Shown: in pieces, positions 26,701-35,694 of the stretch
Position numbering within the stretch: the first letter of the stretch is position 1
Layout: each line of letters begins with the position of its first letter
Origin: G11 sp947167445
GTDB taxonomy: Bacteria; Bacillota; Clostridia; Lachnospirales; Lachnospiraceae
Direction: 5' to 3'
DNA: 64,000 nt
NCBI GenBank assembly: GCA_947167445.1
Contig: CAMVID010000005.1
Coordinates: 116,078 to 180,077 of the forward strand
Program-made: the position numbers and the translations under genes
The notes under the pieces: generated by a model
What the model was told of the DNA's origin: nothing
Database searches by the model: none
Seen by the model: the letters and a program-made list of their open reading frames with translations, nothing else

Positions 26701-27117
26701 ACCCTGTGCCAAGCCGACGAGTGTTGTTTCACCTTCTGTATCGGATGTAATCTTCTCAAGTTCTGTTACAACTTCAGCTGCCTTCTTGCCATTTTCAACA
26801 GCAGTCACATCAGCATTTACATCAGAAGCATTAACATCAAGAGCCTCTGCCTTAGAAGCTGCATCTTTGGTTGCATCAACTACATCCTGCACATTTGCTG
26901 TGTTTGTATCAACAGCCTCTTTAACCACCTCAGCCTGAGCTGCAGCATTCTCTGCTACTGTCTTTGGCTGCAGTGCGGGTGCGTCTTTTACAGGCTCTGT
27001 GGCAGGAGCGTCAGGCTCTGCTGCCATAGCTGTAAGAGGCTGACTCATCATAGCAAGTGATAATCCGATGGATAATGCACGAACTACATTTTTGTTGACT
27101 AAATTCTTTTTGACCAT
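23752..27117 (-). CDS. Large secreted coiled-coil surface protein, paralogue 2 (1121 aa)
   Basis: Signal KNVVRALSIGLSLAMMSQPL-TAMA, almost the same as in paralogues 3 and 4. Coiled coils at about 40-310 (EAVNTAKKELEVKEDEFNSL). Core block has YYVPEVLGGTFVKVE, LNYKTANENK and GIVIFEKTEH; a further long beta-rich region (about 500-880) follows with YRNDNWYSGDVISI. Second coiled coil near 930-1000, then PAPSGEGGGETGG linker, TEQRTALSDAVPE, NIDDGKTALAAAP and a TLSWWWLLIIAVLGGAGYTM anchor plus KKDEK tail. The start is an ATG with AGGAAAAAG, 43 nt after the small gene at 27161. Likely an extended wall- or membrane-anchored fibre. Unknown function. Confidence 0.78.
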   Translation of the reverse strand: MVKKNLVNKNVVRALSIGLSLAMMSQPLTAMAAEPDAPATEPVKDAPALQPKTVAENAAAQAEVVKEAVDTNTANVQDVVDATKDAASKAEALDVNASDVNADVTAVENGKKAAEVVTELEKITSDTEGETTLVGLAQGVATAEENVEKPVKDVEEAVFGDKEKETQSLSEKLESANEAVEEASSKISGANSIGAVNSAYTDAENAVNDADKAVDDAEEAVNTAKKELEVKEDEFNSLAEQYETALKAFNDKVDALNTAKANALKALGYSDAKGAEGLSDELASLYAEDEKEVADMEASLEVLKNNLATAEKNYKQSGYGYIAALENVIAANGKAEYGTGNGEVKDVSIEKIEEKDSKVKATYRNLFKAIVQTYYVPEVLGGTFVKVEAANVEGGDYYYDGDTTNPNNKSTKGDVLRYFVVTYKDADGVEKTVKLNYKTANENKKDGYKGIVIFEKTEHTVLENQDIDNGISITAENGTEVKFGENDSKLTLFKDGKFYFKNADGSYTVLKQNGEKTTSDRIVDSAKVNLAEVTFDVEKDETDVLENTEKVSYEYKDGRITKTVTNDITTTNYWGRQLDAMDEKDYTEDVEDAKAEYLTQIQGIISGLRDNMTVIIAGKEYNNTHVIPDNAKAEDYGFKVEEGSKEGTEITGYDVEVTYGSSFRQRVDIEGSQYFGAIGHIFDAGIDDQWDEDVSNAINTIDKTKYNYNGYENYAPITRRVGKKDYYDGYIVLKYDTKNNQTAQKTVDISTQVTDETSAKLFAEAAVRNAASSSDYLKETRTIINSRIVKTNTAPKMIPVYGYAALDYILKTVTTKQNQVTYTESWAVEEETSHKEYRNDNWYSGDVISIKVDKNNNNAFVADYKTDGKSQNGNKAATVKDTAKSEALVNKINEAKNKIGQYDAAIAAVNTAEAKVKAAEGEVETLKGLIEQISFSKKDNILAGLRNRLETAETELATAKAARDQLLENLRTLDGQRAQRITALTPAPSGEGGGETGGEGGATTTPGATVVIPGAETPLAAAPAMFVAAPGGAGAPAAAAVAEDNTVTLTEQRTALSDAVPEAQTEQATENIDDGKTALAAAPVSEETLSWWWLLIIAVLGGAGYTMYRKFHNKKDEKTTN

Positions 27118-27160
27118 TTTCTTTTTCCTCTTTCTGTATTGTTTTCCGTTTATTATTTTC

Positions 27161-27466
27161 TTATGAAAGTGAACCCATAACCACCAGATCTTCCAAATCC
27201 CGTCTGATCTCTTTTAACTTACTCAGTTTCCATTTGGGAAGGTTTGGAATAGGCTCAAGCTTATATTCCTCTGTGATATAAGTTATCCTCTGGCGCTCCT
27301 TGCTACAGCTTAGTACGTAGCGCGTCATCACGGCAACCAGTGCAAGGATGAGCACAATTAAAGCTCCGGTTAACCAGGGTAACACCGCCTCGAAAGGGGG
27401 TTGGGGGGTCGGAGCCAATGGTGTCTGAGCATCTTCAATTGTCGTTAATGAATATAACAAGCTCAT
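27161..27466 (-). CDS. Small single-span protein with IEDAQTPLA motif, copy A (101 aa)
   Basis: Start at the ATG at 27466 (MSLLYSLTTIEDAQTPLAP), because the other two copies begin at the same place and are also exactly 101 residues. The extra upstream frame is discarded. A short outside segment with TTIEDAQTPLAP precedes one membrane span at about 32-53 (GALIVLILALVAVMTRYVL), then a cytoplasmic tail with CSKERQRITYITEEYKLE and a conserved end VVMGSLS. It starts the cassette for paralogue 2. The TIEDAQTPLA segment looks like the NIDDGKTALA motif before the anchor of the large proteins. Function unknown; partner, assembly or quality-control factor are all possible. Confidence 0.78.
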   Translation of the reverse strand: MSLLYSLTTIEDAQTPLAPTPQPPFEAVLPWLTGALIVLILALVAVMTRYVLSCSKERQRITYITEEYKLEPIPNLPKWKLSKLKEIRRDLEDLVVMGSLS

Positions 27467-27495
27467 TTTTAAACCTTTCTTTCTTGCTTTCATTA

Positions 27496-27528
27496 ATAAA
27501 GACTTGGGTAAAATTCCAAATGGCTCAA
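27496..27528 (-). promoter_or_regulatory. ECF-like promoter motif upstream of small gene A
   Basis: Minus strand TTGAGCC, 18-nt spacer, GTCTTTAT. The G of GTC is 37 nt from the ATG. The same pair of boxes and spacing occurs at 31718-31750 and 36403-36435, although the spacer sequence differs here. It resembles ECF-type promoters (-35 TGAACC-like, -10 CGTC-like). Confidence 0.5.
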
Positions 27529-27579
27529 TTTTTTGAAAAATTTTTGATACTTTTTTTCATTTAAGATTGCATCACAAAA

Positions 27580-27605
27580 ACGGCGCCGGATAAATCCGAC
27601 GCCGT
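27580..27605 (-). terminator. Terminator of paralogue 3
   Basis: ACGGCG..GGAT/ATCC..CGCCGT stem with TTTTTG tail on the minus strand. A REP-like tandem pair lies between it and the stop codon at 27691. Confidence 0.8.
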
Positions 27606-27628
27606 CTTAAACATTGCTTTGCAATTAG

Positions 27629-27689
27629 GTGCAATTTGGGCCTGTCCCCGTTTTGCACCGTGCAGTTTGGGCCTGTCCCCAAGTTGCAC
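27629..27689. repeat. REP-like pair 2 in tandem
   Basis: Two units, 27629-27658 and 27660-27689, in the same direction with pattern GTGCA, GGGCCTGTCCCC, TTGCAC. They begin 1 nt after the stop codon of paralogue 3 and push its terminator away. The other three paralogues have no such element there. Confidence 0.85.
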
Positions 27690-27690
27690 A

Positions 27691-30600
27691 TTAGTTGGTC
27701 TTCTCGTCCTTCTTGGCATGGAACTTCTTGTACATTGCGTAGCCTGCTCCGCCGAGAACTGCGATGATGAGTAACCACCACCATGAAAGTGACTCTTCGT
27801 TGATAGGTGCTGCTGCAAGAGCTGTCTTGCCATCATCAATGTTTGTTGTAGTCTGTTCAGTCTGAGTTTCAGGAGCTGCATCTGAAAGAGCTGTCCTTTG
27901 CTCATTAAGATCAACCGTGTTTTCTGCTACTGCAGGTGCGGCATTTGCCACAACTGCTCCGGGTGCGAATACCAAGGGACCTGCTGTCAAAACGGGAGTT
28001 CCGAGGGTCTCGGCTGCAGGTAATACTACAGTTCCGGTTGTTCCTTCGTCAGTTCCTGTCTCTCCGCCGCCTTCTCCTGAAGGTGAAGGTGTCAGCTGAT
28101 TAACCTTTGCTGTAAGCTGGTCATCAAGTTCATCAAGAGCATCAAGGAGGGCATCTCTTCGTTGAATTGCTGCAGCGAGTCTGCTCTGAGCATCCTTAAG
28201 CCACTCTTTCTTCTCCTTAAGCTGTGCCTCATAACCATCAACATGCTCGCCAAGTTTATCAAGCATATCCTTAATCTCGGTTACACGATTTTCAGCTCTC
28301 TCAACTGCCTTGTCAGCATCATTTGCCTGCTTGGAAATGTTAGCGTAGAGCAGGGATAATGCAGCCTGCTTCTTAGAAGCCTTATCCTGCTTATCGATAT
28401 TATCCTGGTATCTCTTAACTTCCTTCTCCTTATCAGAAATTTCTTTCTGCTTATCGGAAAGAGCCTTTCTGTAATCTTTAGCAAGATCCTGAATTTCCTT
28501 CTCGTATCTTATTTCCTTGCTTCCGATTGTGTAATCAGGTCCGTTCTTATAGGTTGTACCAAAGAGGAGGTTGTTATTGTAGTAGTTGTCGTTTCGGTAC
28601 TGACTAGAAGCCTCTACTGCTTCCGTTGCTGACCAATTGGTTTCAGACACCTTCATATTCTGAGCCAAAACGCTCATAACATTGAAGCTAAAGCTCTTGT
28701 AACCATACTTAGTCCTAGTCTGCTCAACAGCCATATTAACATCATATGACAGATTAAGGTTTTCAGCAGTTATTCCATTTTCCCTTAAAGCGGCCATAAC
28801 TGAATCATTATTAATATCAGATAACTTATCGCCTGCAACGACCACTTCTTTGGTGGCATCGTCAAGGTAATAGTAAACTGTGTATTTGTTTAAGCCTTCA
28901 CCATCCCACTGATCTGTGTCAACTATCTTAATTCCTGTAATACCCTTATCCGCAAGTACCTTCTCTGATGACTTGTTGTCAATATTAATTCCATTAAATA
29001 TAAGCCAATCTTTATGAACTACAATTTTGGATAACTTGGCATAATTGATGGCAACGTCACCAGAGTAAGATCTTCCGTCGTTTGTATCCCACTCGAATCC
29101 AAGGACATTATGGTGCTCAAATCCTTCTTCTACTGAGTTGTAATTGCTCGTGGTGTAATTAAGCAATTCTGTACCTTTCTGGTCAAACCAAGGGCCAATA
29201 TTATCCTGGTAATCATACTCATTAGCCTTTTTCTTTGCCTCGGAATCAAATGCATCTCTTGCCTCAGAGTCTGAAATATAAAAATTAATTGCTCCGCTAT
29301 CCACATATCCATTAATATGCACAGTGGCAGTAAACTTATTGTTATACCCAACATTAAGCTTGTATCCTGTAGTTGAAGTATAGTTGTCTTCTACATATGC
29401 TGCAAGCAGTTCTTCATCCGTATAGTTCTTTCCCTTAACAAAGCTAAACTTTTGGAAATTAGCATTTTCTATTATTACGGTTTCCTCAGCATCTTTATTA
29501 CTCTTATCTTCTGCAAGTTTTGCCCTTAATGCAGAAACAAATGCCGCCTTTGATGCAGCTTCGCTATCAAAGGCACTAGCCGAATTGCCTGCTACACCAT
29601 CTACAAGGCTTGCTCCTGTAAAGGTTGTAACAGTTGTATCCGCAGTAACCGTCTTTGTAAGGGCTCCGTTAGCATAGGTCCATGTTGTTTTCTTGGTGTC
29701 ATTATCAACGACAACTGTTGTATTCTCATCTGCAAGCGCATCATGGATATCGTAGGACGCATCCTTATCATTAAATGCGACGTACTCGCCGTCTGCATTC
29801 TTTCGAATATGCTCGGTGCCCTTTAGAATATATCCCTTCTTATCAATTTCATCGCGTTCTGCCTGTGTGAGCTCGGTTTCGTCAAAGTAGAAATGCTCGG
29901 TTTTTTCAAAGATAACAAGACCACCAAACTTATGCTGATCATTGTTCTCATTAAGCTTGTAGTTTAACTTCTTGGTTACTGTGGTCTCTTGTCCGTTGGC
30001 ATCCTTTACCTTGTAAGTTACATCGCAGTAGTTAAGCTCACCGTCAGAATTCTTCTGCCATTTTAAGCTTACAAATTCACCATCGAGAACCTGGGGAACA
30101 TAGTAAAGTTTAACAACTTCATCAAAGTATTCATCATATGTTCCCTTCTTTGCGCTGGTTCCGTCGCTAAAGACAGGGTCATCTTCACGGCCATGCTCAG
30201 TAGTTTCTTTGGTCCAAGGGTTATAGGTCTTATAGTTGTTGTCAATTCTTGCATTAAGTGCAGCTTCAAGTGCATAAAGCTTTGCGTACTCGCTTTCCTT
30301 AAGGTCTTTAAGCGCCTTCTCTGCTTCAGATTTAGCATTCTCAGCTTCGCCTTTAAGTCTGTCAGCTTCTGCCTTTTTGTTATCAGCTTTAATCTTAGCT
30401 GCATCAGCTGCTGCCTTGAGGGCCTCAGCGTCTTTCTCAAGTCTTTCTAACTCGCCGTATAATTTTCCGGAATTGTTCTTAGCTGCTTCCTTATATCTGT
30501 TGTATTCGGAAATAGCAGCATCATATAAGCCGGTAAGTCTGTCAAATTCAGCCTTTTCTGTATCATATTCAGCTGAAGCTTTTGCATACTCACCTTCAAG

Positions 30601-31338
30601 TCTTGCAAGTTCTGTCTTGGTATTCTCAACTGCTTTGTTAGCCGCATCAACCTTGTCCTTAGCTTCACCGTAAGCGGCATTTGCAGCCTCAACTGTTGTA
30701 GCAGCTGCAATATCCTTTTCACTCTGCTCAACCTGCTGTTCAGCTGTCTTAAGTGTTTCATCAGTATTCGTTAAAAGTGCGCCTGCTGCATCAACAATAT
30801 CGTTGGCACCGGTCTTCTCCTTGTTCTCGAGAGTACCATTTACCTTATCAATCTGTTCCTCAATCTTAGGCTCCAAGCCATTAATAATGCCTTCGTTAAT
30901 TGTTGCTCCGGTAACGTTTCCTACAAGTGCGCCATCTTTTTCAGCTGCATCTGAAATGAAGTTAAAGTTAGTGTCTTCCTCGACTGCAAGAACGAGGCCT
31001 GCCTCATTAACCTTCTTATCAATCTGGCCGGGAGCTGCTACGTTTGCTACATCAACTGCTCCAATAGCTTCATTTGTTTCCTCAACCGCTCCAAGAATGG
31101 GGCCCTGAGTTGTGAAGGGGTTAATTACCTCACCCAAAACATCAGCTGCCTTAACCTCAGGTTCTTCTGCCTTAGCATCTGTTGCAGGTGTTGCAACTCC
31201 ATCTGATGTAATGGGCTCGCCTTCAGGCTGATCCCCTGTTGATGCCATAGCCGTCATGGGCTGGCTTGCCATGGCAAGTGATAATCCGATAGATAATGCA
31301 CGGACTACATTTTTGTTGACTAAATTATTTTTGACCAT
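27691..31338 (-). CDS. Large secreted coiled-coil surface protein, paralogue 3 (1215 aa)
   Basis: Start at the ATG at 31338, matching paralogues 2 and 4 (MVKNNLVNKNVVRALSIGLS). Signal peptide followed by a variable region, then strong coiled coils at about 190-400 (KAVENTKTELARLEGEYAK). Core has LYYVPQVLDGEFVSLKW, LNYKLNENNDQHKFGGLVIF and EKTEHFYF, nearly the same as in paralogue 4. The beta-rich middle differs from paralogue 4. Later YRNDNYYNNNLLFG, a second coiled coil, PSPSGEGGGETG, NEQRTALSDAAPE, NIDDGKTALAAAP, SLSWWWLLIIAVLGGAGYAM and a KK tail. It begins 44 nt after its small gene. Possible adhesin or surface fibre; no enzyme motif seen. Confidence 0.78.
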   Translation of the reverse strand: MVKNNLVNKNVVRALSIGLSLAMASQPMTAMASTGDQPEGEPITSDGVATPATDAKAEEPEVKAADVLGEVINPFTTQGPILGAVEETNEAIGAVDVANVAAPGQIDKKVNEAGLVLAVEEDTNFNFISDAAEKDGALVGNVTGATINEGIINGLEPKIEEQIDKVNGTLENKEKTGANDIVDAAGALLTNTDETLKTAEQQVEQSEKDIAAATTVEAANAAYGEAKDKVDAANKAVENTKTELARLEGEYAKASAEYDTEKAEFDRLTGLYDAAISEYNRYKEAAKNNSGKLYGELERLEKDAEALKAAADAAKIKADNKKAEADRLKGEAENAKSEAEKALKDLKESEYAKLYALEAALNARIDNNYKTYNPWTKETTEHGREDDPVFSDGTSAKKGTYDEYFDEVVKLYYVPQVLDGEFVSLKWQKNSDGELNYCDVTYKVKDANGQETTVTKKLNYKLNENNDQHKFGGLVIFEKTEHFYFDETELTQAERDEIDKKGYILKGTEHIRKNADGEYVAFNDKDASYDIHDALADENTTVVVDNDTKKTTWTYANGALTKTVTADTTVTTFTGASLVDGVAGNSASAFDSEAASKAAFVSALRAKLAEDKSNKDAEETVIIENANFQKFSFVKGKNYTDEELLAAYVEDNYTSTTGYKLNVGYNNKFTATVHINGYVDSGAINFYISDSEARDAFDSEAKKKANEYDYQDNIGPWFDQKGTELLNYTTSNYNSVEEGFEHHNVLGFEWDTNDGRSYSGDVAINYAKLSKIVVHKDWLIFNGINIDNKSSEKVLADKGITGIKIVDTDQWDGEGLNKYTVYYYLDDATKEVVVAGDKLSDINNDSVMAALRENGITAENLNLSYDVNMAVEQTRTKYGYKSFSFNVMSVLAQNMKVSETNWSATEAVEASSQYRNDNYYNNNLLFGTTYKNGPDYTIGSKEIRYEKEIQDLAKDYRKALSDKQKEISDKEKEVKRYQDNIDKQDKASKKQAALSLLYANISKQANDADKAVERAENRVTEIKDMLDKLGEHVDGYEAQLKEKKEWLKDAQSRLAAAIQRRDALLDALDELDDQLTAKVNQLTPSPSGEGGGETGTDEGTTGTVVLPAAETLGTPVLTAGPLVFAPGAVVANAAPAVAENTVDLNEQRTALSDAAPETQTEQTTTNIDDGKTALAAAPINEESLSWWWLLIIAVLGGAGYAMYKKFHAKKDEKTN

Positions 31339-31382
31339 TTTCTTTTTCCCTCTTTCTGTATTGTTTTCCATTTATTATTTTC

Positions 31383-31688
31383 TTATGAAAGTGAACCCAT
31401 AACTACCGAGTCTTCCAAATCCTGTCTGATTTCTCTTAACTTGCTCAGATTCCATTTGGGAAGGTTTGAAGTAACATCAAGCTTATATTCCTCGGTGATA
31501 TAAGCTATCCTCTGACGCTCCTTGCTGCAGCTTAGTGCATATCTTGTCACTACGGCAACCAGTACAAGGATAAGCACAATTAAAGCTCCGGTAATCCAAG
31601 GTAACGCCGCCTCGAAAGGGGTTTTGGGTGCCGGAGCCAATGGTGTCTGCGCGTCTTCAATTGTCGTTAGTGAATATAACAAGTGCAT
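31383..31688 (-). CDS. Small single-span protein with IEDAQTPLA motif, copy B (101 aa)
   Basis: Start at the ATG at 31688 (MHLLYSLTTIEDAQTPLAPA) with GAAGG upstream; the frame from a TTG upstream is not used. Same layout as copy A: outside TTIEDAQTPLAPAPKTPFEA, one span at about 33-53, cytoplasmic SCSKERQRIAYITEEYKLD and tail SVVMGSLS. By eye it is very close to copies A and C. It is 44 nt upstream of paralogue 3 and its ECF-like motif lies at 31718-31750. The strict 101-residue length and near-identical tail in three copies point to selection on the whole protein. Function unknown. Confidence 0.8.
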   Translation of the reverse strand: MHLLYSLTTIEDAQTPLAPAPKTPFEAALPWITGALIVLILVLVAVVTRYALSCSKERQRIAYITEEYKLDVTSNLPKWNLSKLREIRQDLEDSVVMGSLS

Positions 31689-31717
31689 TTTGAAACCTTC
31701 TTTTTTTACTCTCAAGT

Positions 31718-31750
31718 ATTAAGACTTGTGCGCAACTAAAAGTGGCTCAC
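31718..31750 (-). promoter_or_regulatory. ECF-like promoter motif upstream of small gene B
   Basis: Minus strand GTGAGCC, 18-nt spacer (ACTTTTAGTTGCGCACAA), GTCTTAAT; 37 nt from the ATG at 31688. Spacer nearly identical to that of copy C. Confidence 0.55.
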
Positions 31751-31842
31751 TTTTTTTGAAAATTTTTTTTATTTTTTTGAGTTGTTTTAGAAACGAAATT
31801 CTCCGGCTATAAATGAGAAGGATTAGTTTTTACAAAAATATA

Positions 31843-31868
31843 ACGGCGCCGGATAAATCCGACGCCGT
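31843..31868 (-). terminator. Terminator of paralogue 4
   Basis: Same ACGGCG..GGAT/ATCC..CGCCGT stem as at 27580, with TATATTTTTG after it on the minus strand, 21 nt past the stop of paralogue 4. Confidence 0.8.
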
Positions 31869-31889
31869 CTTGAGTATTACTTTTAAATC

Positions 31890-34800
31890 TTAGTTAGTTG
31901 TCTTCTCGTCCTTCTTGGTCTGGAACTTCTTGTACATTGCATAACCTGCTCCGCCGAGAACTGCGATGATGAGTAACCACCACCATGAAAGTGTCTCTTC
32001 GTTGATAGGTGCTGCTGCAAGAGCTGTCTTACCATCATCAATGTTTTGAAGCTGAGGCTGGTCTGTTGTCTCTTCGGGAACTGTTGCTGCGAGAGCTGCC
32101 TGACCATTTGTAATAGTTGTTGTACCATCTGTTGCTTCTGCGCCGGGTGCTACAACTGCTCCGGGTGCGAATACCAAAGGACCTGCTGCCAAAACGGGTG
32201 TACCAAGGACTTCGGCAGGAGGTAATACTACAGCTCCGGGTGCTCCACCAGTCTCTCCACCGGTTTCTCCGCCGCCACCACCGAAGGTAGGAATTGTTAA
32301 CTCGCCAAGAGCTGTAAGAAGATCATCTCTTCTCTGGATAGCATCTTCAAGTCTCTGCTGTGCATCTGCAAGCCATGCCTTCTTCTCAATAAGCTCAGCT
32401 TCAAAGTCATGTCTGCTTGTATCAAGGTTATCAATCATTAGCTTGATATCAGCGATACGCTTCTCAGCCTTATCTGCTGCCTTAGCTGCCTGATCTGCTT
32501 CCTTGGAGATTCTAGCATAGAGCTCAGATAACTTAGCCTGTCTCTTGAACTCAGCATCATGCATATCGATTACATTCTGCTTTGCAGATATTTCTCTGTC
32601 CTTGGCATCAATCTTAGCCTGCTGTTTTGCAAGAGCATTTCTGTAATCCATAACAAGCTTCTGCTGCTTATAGTCAAATTTCTTCTCTGAATCAGAATTA
32701 GCATCTGTCTTATAATCAGCTTCGCCATGCTTATAAGTTGTAGCGAATGAGATATCTCCGCTGTACCAGTTGTCGTTCTCGTAAGTAGTGGTTGCAGTAG
32801 TAGAACGATCAAAGCGCTTGTTCCAAGTTGTTGTGGAGATTGTCTTCATTTCTTCCTCTACAACCGTCTTAAGAACATAATTGAGAGCTGCGTAACCGTA
32901 TGTTGTGTATGCCTGATTGGTTCCTTTATCAACGTTCTGAGTGATAGCAGTCATGCCTGTAATCTGAACGTGATTTACATTTCCACCAATCGTCTTCTTT
33001 AACTCGTCCTGGAGCTTAGAAGTATCGGTCTCCATAATCTCAACATCTGTAACACTTCCTGCAGCGGGAGTATAAAGAATAGTCAGCTTACCTGCGTTAC
33101 CATCGTTTTCGACTGCTCCAATGAACACACCACCTTTTTCAGCAATCCTCTGTTTAGCTGCATCAATTGCCTCAGATCTTGACTGAGTGTTCAGGAATGT
33201 AAGCAACTCATGGTAACTCGTCTGAAGGGATGTATACTTCTCATATTGTACAGTATATGTGCCTGAATACCTATAACGCCACTTCCAATCCGCGAACAAC
33301 CATCCTTCATCAACCCAATGGCCTGAAACATTCAAATCATTGTTTGCTTCCTGACCAATGGTACGTTCTCCATAGTAGTCTCCACCGAATATGCCAAGCC
33401 CAAGTGCCCCTGTATTACGCATCCAGTTATGGCTGTTATCCCTCGAGGCATCATAATTATTGTAGGCAAGGTTACCGGCATTGGTAGCACCTTGTTCTGT
33501 CTTATAACCATCATCTGATATTGTAACAGTATCTGTGAAATAAACGCTGTAGTTTCCAGATACCTTGTAGCCTACTGTTTCCTCCTGCCAATCCTCGACA
33601 TGTCTGGTCTTTGTGGAATCAGTTGTGCTGACATATCCATACTGTGCTGCGTTGTCAAGAGTAACAACAGTGTTCTTGTCAACTTTTACTTCCTGGTTAT
33701 TAACTGTGATGACAATTGTCTGTCCAGAAGCAAGTTTAGAAATCTTAGCATTCAGTGCATTTACAAACGCCTGCTTAGCAGCGCTTTCATCCTCAAGAGT
33801 AGAATCTGTTGCACTCATTGCATCAAGAGTTTTGTCGGTATATATTGTTGTTGTAACATCAGCCTTTACAGTTCTGGTAAGAATACCATTAAAGTAGTTC
33901 CATGTTACTTCAGTTGATTCCTCATCAACATCCACTTCAACATCATTGCCAAAGAAATCACGATATTCCGCATCTTTTACTGCCCAAGGATCATTCTTGT
34001 CAGTAAAGGCAACATATTCACCCTTGGAGTTCTTTCTTACAACGTAGTTACCCTTGTCGATTGCACCCTTTTCTTCAATCTCAGCGCGCTCAGCTTCTGT
34101 AAGCTCATCCTGGTTGAAGTAGAAGTGTTCGGTTTTCTCAAAGATAACAAGGCCGCCAAACTCATGCTTGTCGTTCTTCTCACTAAGCTTGTAGTTTAAC
34201 AGAACAGTCTTAGTAACTGTCTTGCCCTTCTCATCTTTGGTCTTATAAGTAACTTCACAGTAATTATATTTATCGTTGTTGTTGTTATTCTTATTCCACT
34301 TAAGGCTTACGAACTCACCCTTAACTACTTCAGGAATGTAGTAGAGTTCAACAACCTTATCGAAGTACTCATCATAGGTTCCCTTCTGAACACCGGTCTT
34401 GTCACCGAATTCGGGATCATCTTCTTTACCCAATTCGACAGTTCCGATGATTGTGGTCAGTTCAACATTATTGTCTACTCTTGCATTAAGCTTATCCTCA
34501 AGTGCTTTAAGTTCAGCATACTTGTTCTTCTGAAGTTCAGCCTTCTGCTCCTCTAAAGTCTTCTTGGCTGCTTCGGCTGCTTTCTTTGCCTTATCGGCTC
34601 TATCCTTAGCGGCATCAGCTCGTCCCTTAGCTGCATTTGCAGCATTATAAAGATCGTTAGCTTCCTTCTCAAGTCTGTCTAACTCACTGTCTAAATTCTG
34701 GGCATCTTTTCCGGCTGCATTCTTGAAATTGATATATGCGGTGTAAGCATTATCATATAAAGTCTTGAGGTTATTATACTCTGTATCAGCATCATTGAAT

Positions 34801-35576
34801 GCTGTCTCAGCTTCAGCATAATCACTTTCGAGTTGTGCCAACTCAGTCTTGGTAGTCTCAACAGCTGTGTTAGCCTCTGATACTTTCTGCTGTGCTGCAG
34901 CATATGCTGCATTTGCTTCTGCGGGAGTATTTGCATTAGCAAGAGCTGTTCTGCTGGTTTCAATCTGTTCTTCGGCATCAGTGAGTGTCTGCTCTGTGCC
35001 ATCTAATAACGCATCTGCCTTATCAACGATATCGTTAACACCGGTCTTATCATCATTTGTAAGGGCACTGTTTCTTGCCTCGAGTTTCTCTTCAACCTGG
35101 GGCTCTAAGCCATCCTTAATTCCATCCTGAATTGTTGCGCCTGCAACGTCGCCTATAAGACCCAAGTCTTTCTCTGCAACATCTGAAATGTGGTTGAAGT
35201 TACTATCTGCTTCCCATGCAAGATCAGCGGCTTCCTTGTTAACGCCAAGTTCAATCTGGAAAGGTGCCTGTGCGTTAGCAGCGTTAACTGCATCAATTGC
35301 GTCATTAGTTTCCTTAATTGCGTCACTTACGGGCTTAATTGTATCCTTAAAGTCTACAACCTCTCCCATAACCTCTGCTGCCTGAGTAACGGTTTCTTCT
35401 TCTTTAACATCATCCGCGGGACCTGCAACCTGGCTTCCTTCTACGGGATCCTCAGCGGAGGTGTCAGGTGTTTCTCCTGCTGCCATTGCTGTTAAAGGCT
35501 GGCTTGCCATAGCAAGTGATAATCCGATAGATAATGCACGAACTACGTTTTTGTTGACCAAATTCTTTTTGACCAT
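31890..35576 (-). CDS. Large secreted coiled-coil surface protein, paralogue 4 (1228 aa)
   Basis: Start at the ATG at 35576 (MVKKNLVNKNVVRALSIGLS), the same as in its relatives; a frame 23 residues longer reaches into the leader. Signal ends near SQPLTAMAA. Coiled coil at about 190-390 (AVETTKTELAQLESDYAEAE). Core has YYIPEVVKGEFVSLKW, LNYKLSEKNDKHEFGGLVIF and EKTEHFYF. Beta-rich middle, then YENDNWYSGDISF, second coiled coil (QAAKAADKAEKRIADIKLM), Gly-rich GGGGGETGGETGG, NGQAALAATVPEE, NIDDGKTALAAAP, TLSWWWLLIIAVLGGAGYAM and KKDEK tail. It is the largest of four related proteins and is preceded by a PilZ gene and small gene C. Likely surface rod, unknown target. Confidence 0.78.
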   Translation of the reverse strand: MVKKNLVNKNVVRALSIGLSLAMASQPLTAMAAGETPDTSAEDPVEGSQVAGPADDVKEEETVTQAAEVMGEVVDFKDTIKPVSDAIKETNDAIDAVNAANAQAPFQIELGVNKEAADLAWEADSNFNHISDVAEKDLGLIGDVAGATIQDGIKDGLEPQVEEKLEARNSALTNDDKTGVNDIVDKADALLDGTEQTLTDAEEQIETSRTALANANTPAEANAAYAAAQQKVSEANTAVETTKTELAQLESDYAEAETAFNDADTEYNNLKTLYDNAYTAYINFKNAAGKDAQNLDSELDRLEKEANDLYNAANAAKGRADAAKDRADKAKKAAEAAKKTLEEQKAELQKNKYAELKALEDKLNARVDNNVELTTIIGTVELGKEDDPEFGDKTGVQKGTYDEYFDKVVELYYIPEVVKGEFVSLKWNKNNNNNDKYNYCEVTYKTKDEKGKTVTKTVLLNYKLSEKNDKHEFGGLVIFEKTEHFYFNQDELTEAERAEIEEKGAIDKGNYVVRKNSKGEYVAFTDKNDPWAVKDAEYRDFFGNDVEVDVDEESTEVTWNYFNGILTRTVKADVTTTIYTDKTLDAMSATDSTLEDESAAKQAFVNALNAKISKLASGQTIVITVNNQEVKVDKNTVVTLDNAAQYGYVSTTDSTKTRHVEDWQEETVGYKVSGNYSVYFTDTVTISDDGYKTEQGATNAGNLAYNNYDASRDNSHNWMRNTGALGLGIFGGDYYGERTIGQEANNDLNVSGHWVDEGWLFADWKWRYRYSGTYTVQYEKYTSLQTSYHELLTFLNTQSRSEAIDAAKQRIAEKGGVFIGAVENDGNAGKLTILYTPAAGSVTDVEIMETDTSKLQDELKKTIGGNVNHVQITGMTAITQNVDKGTNQAYTTYGYAALNYVLKTVVEEEMKTISTTTWNKRFDRSTTATTTYENDNWYSGDISFATTYKHGEADYKTDANSDSEKKFDYKQQKLVMDYRNALAKQQAKIDAKDREISAKQNVIDMHDAEFKRQAKLSELYARISKEADQAAKAADKAEKRIADIKLMIDNLDTSRHDFEAELIEKKAWLADAQQRLEDAIQRRDDLLTALGELTIPTFGGGGGETGGETGGAPGAVVLPPAEVLGTPVLAAGPLVFAPGAVVAPGAEATDGTTTITNGQAALAATVPEETTDQPQLQNIDDGKTALAAAPINEETLSWWWLLIIAVLGGAGYAMYKKFQTKKDEKTTN

Positions 35577-35694
35577 TTTTCCTAATTCCTCTCCTTCTGT
35601 AATGTTTTCCTTGTGGTTAGGATAACTGTGCCACCAGTTTTCCAATGTGGGTTTTGTGGGTTTTACCTAATTTACTGTACCTGTAAGTTACTAA

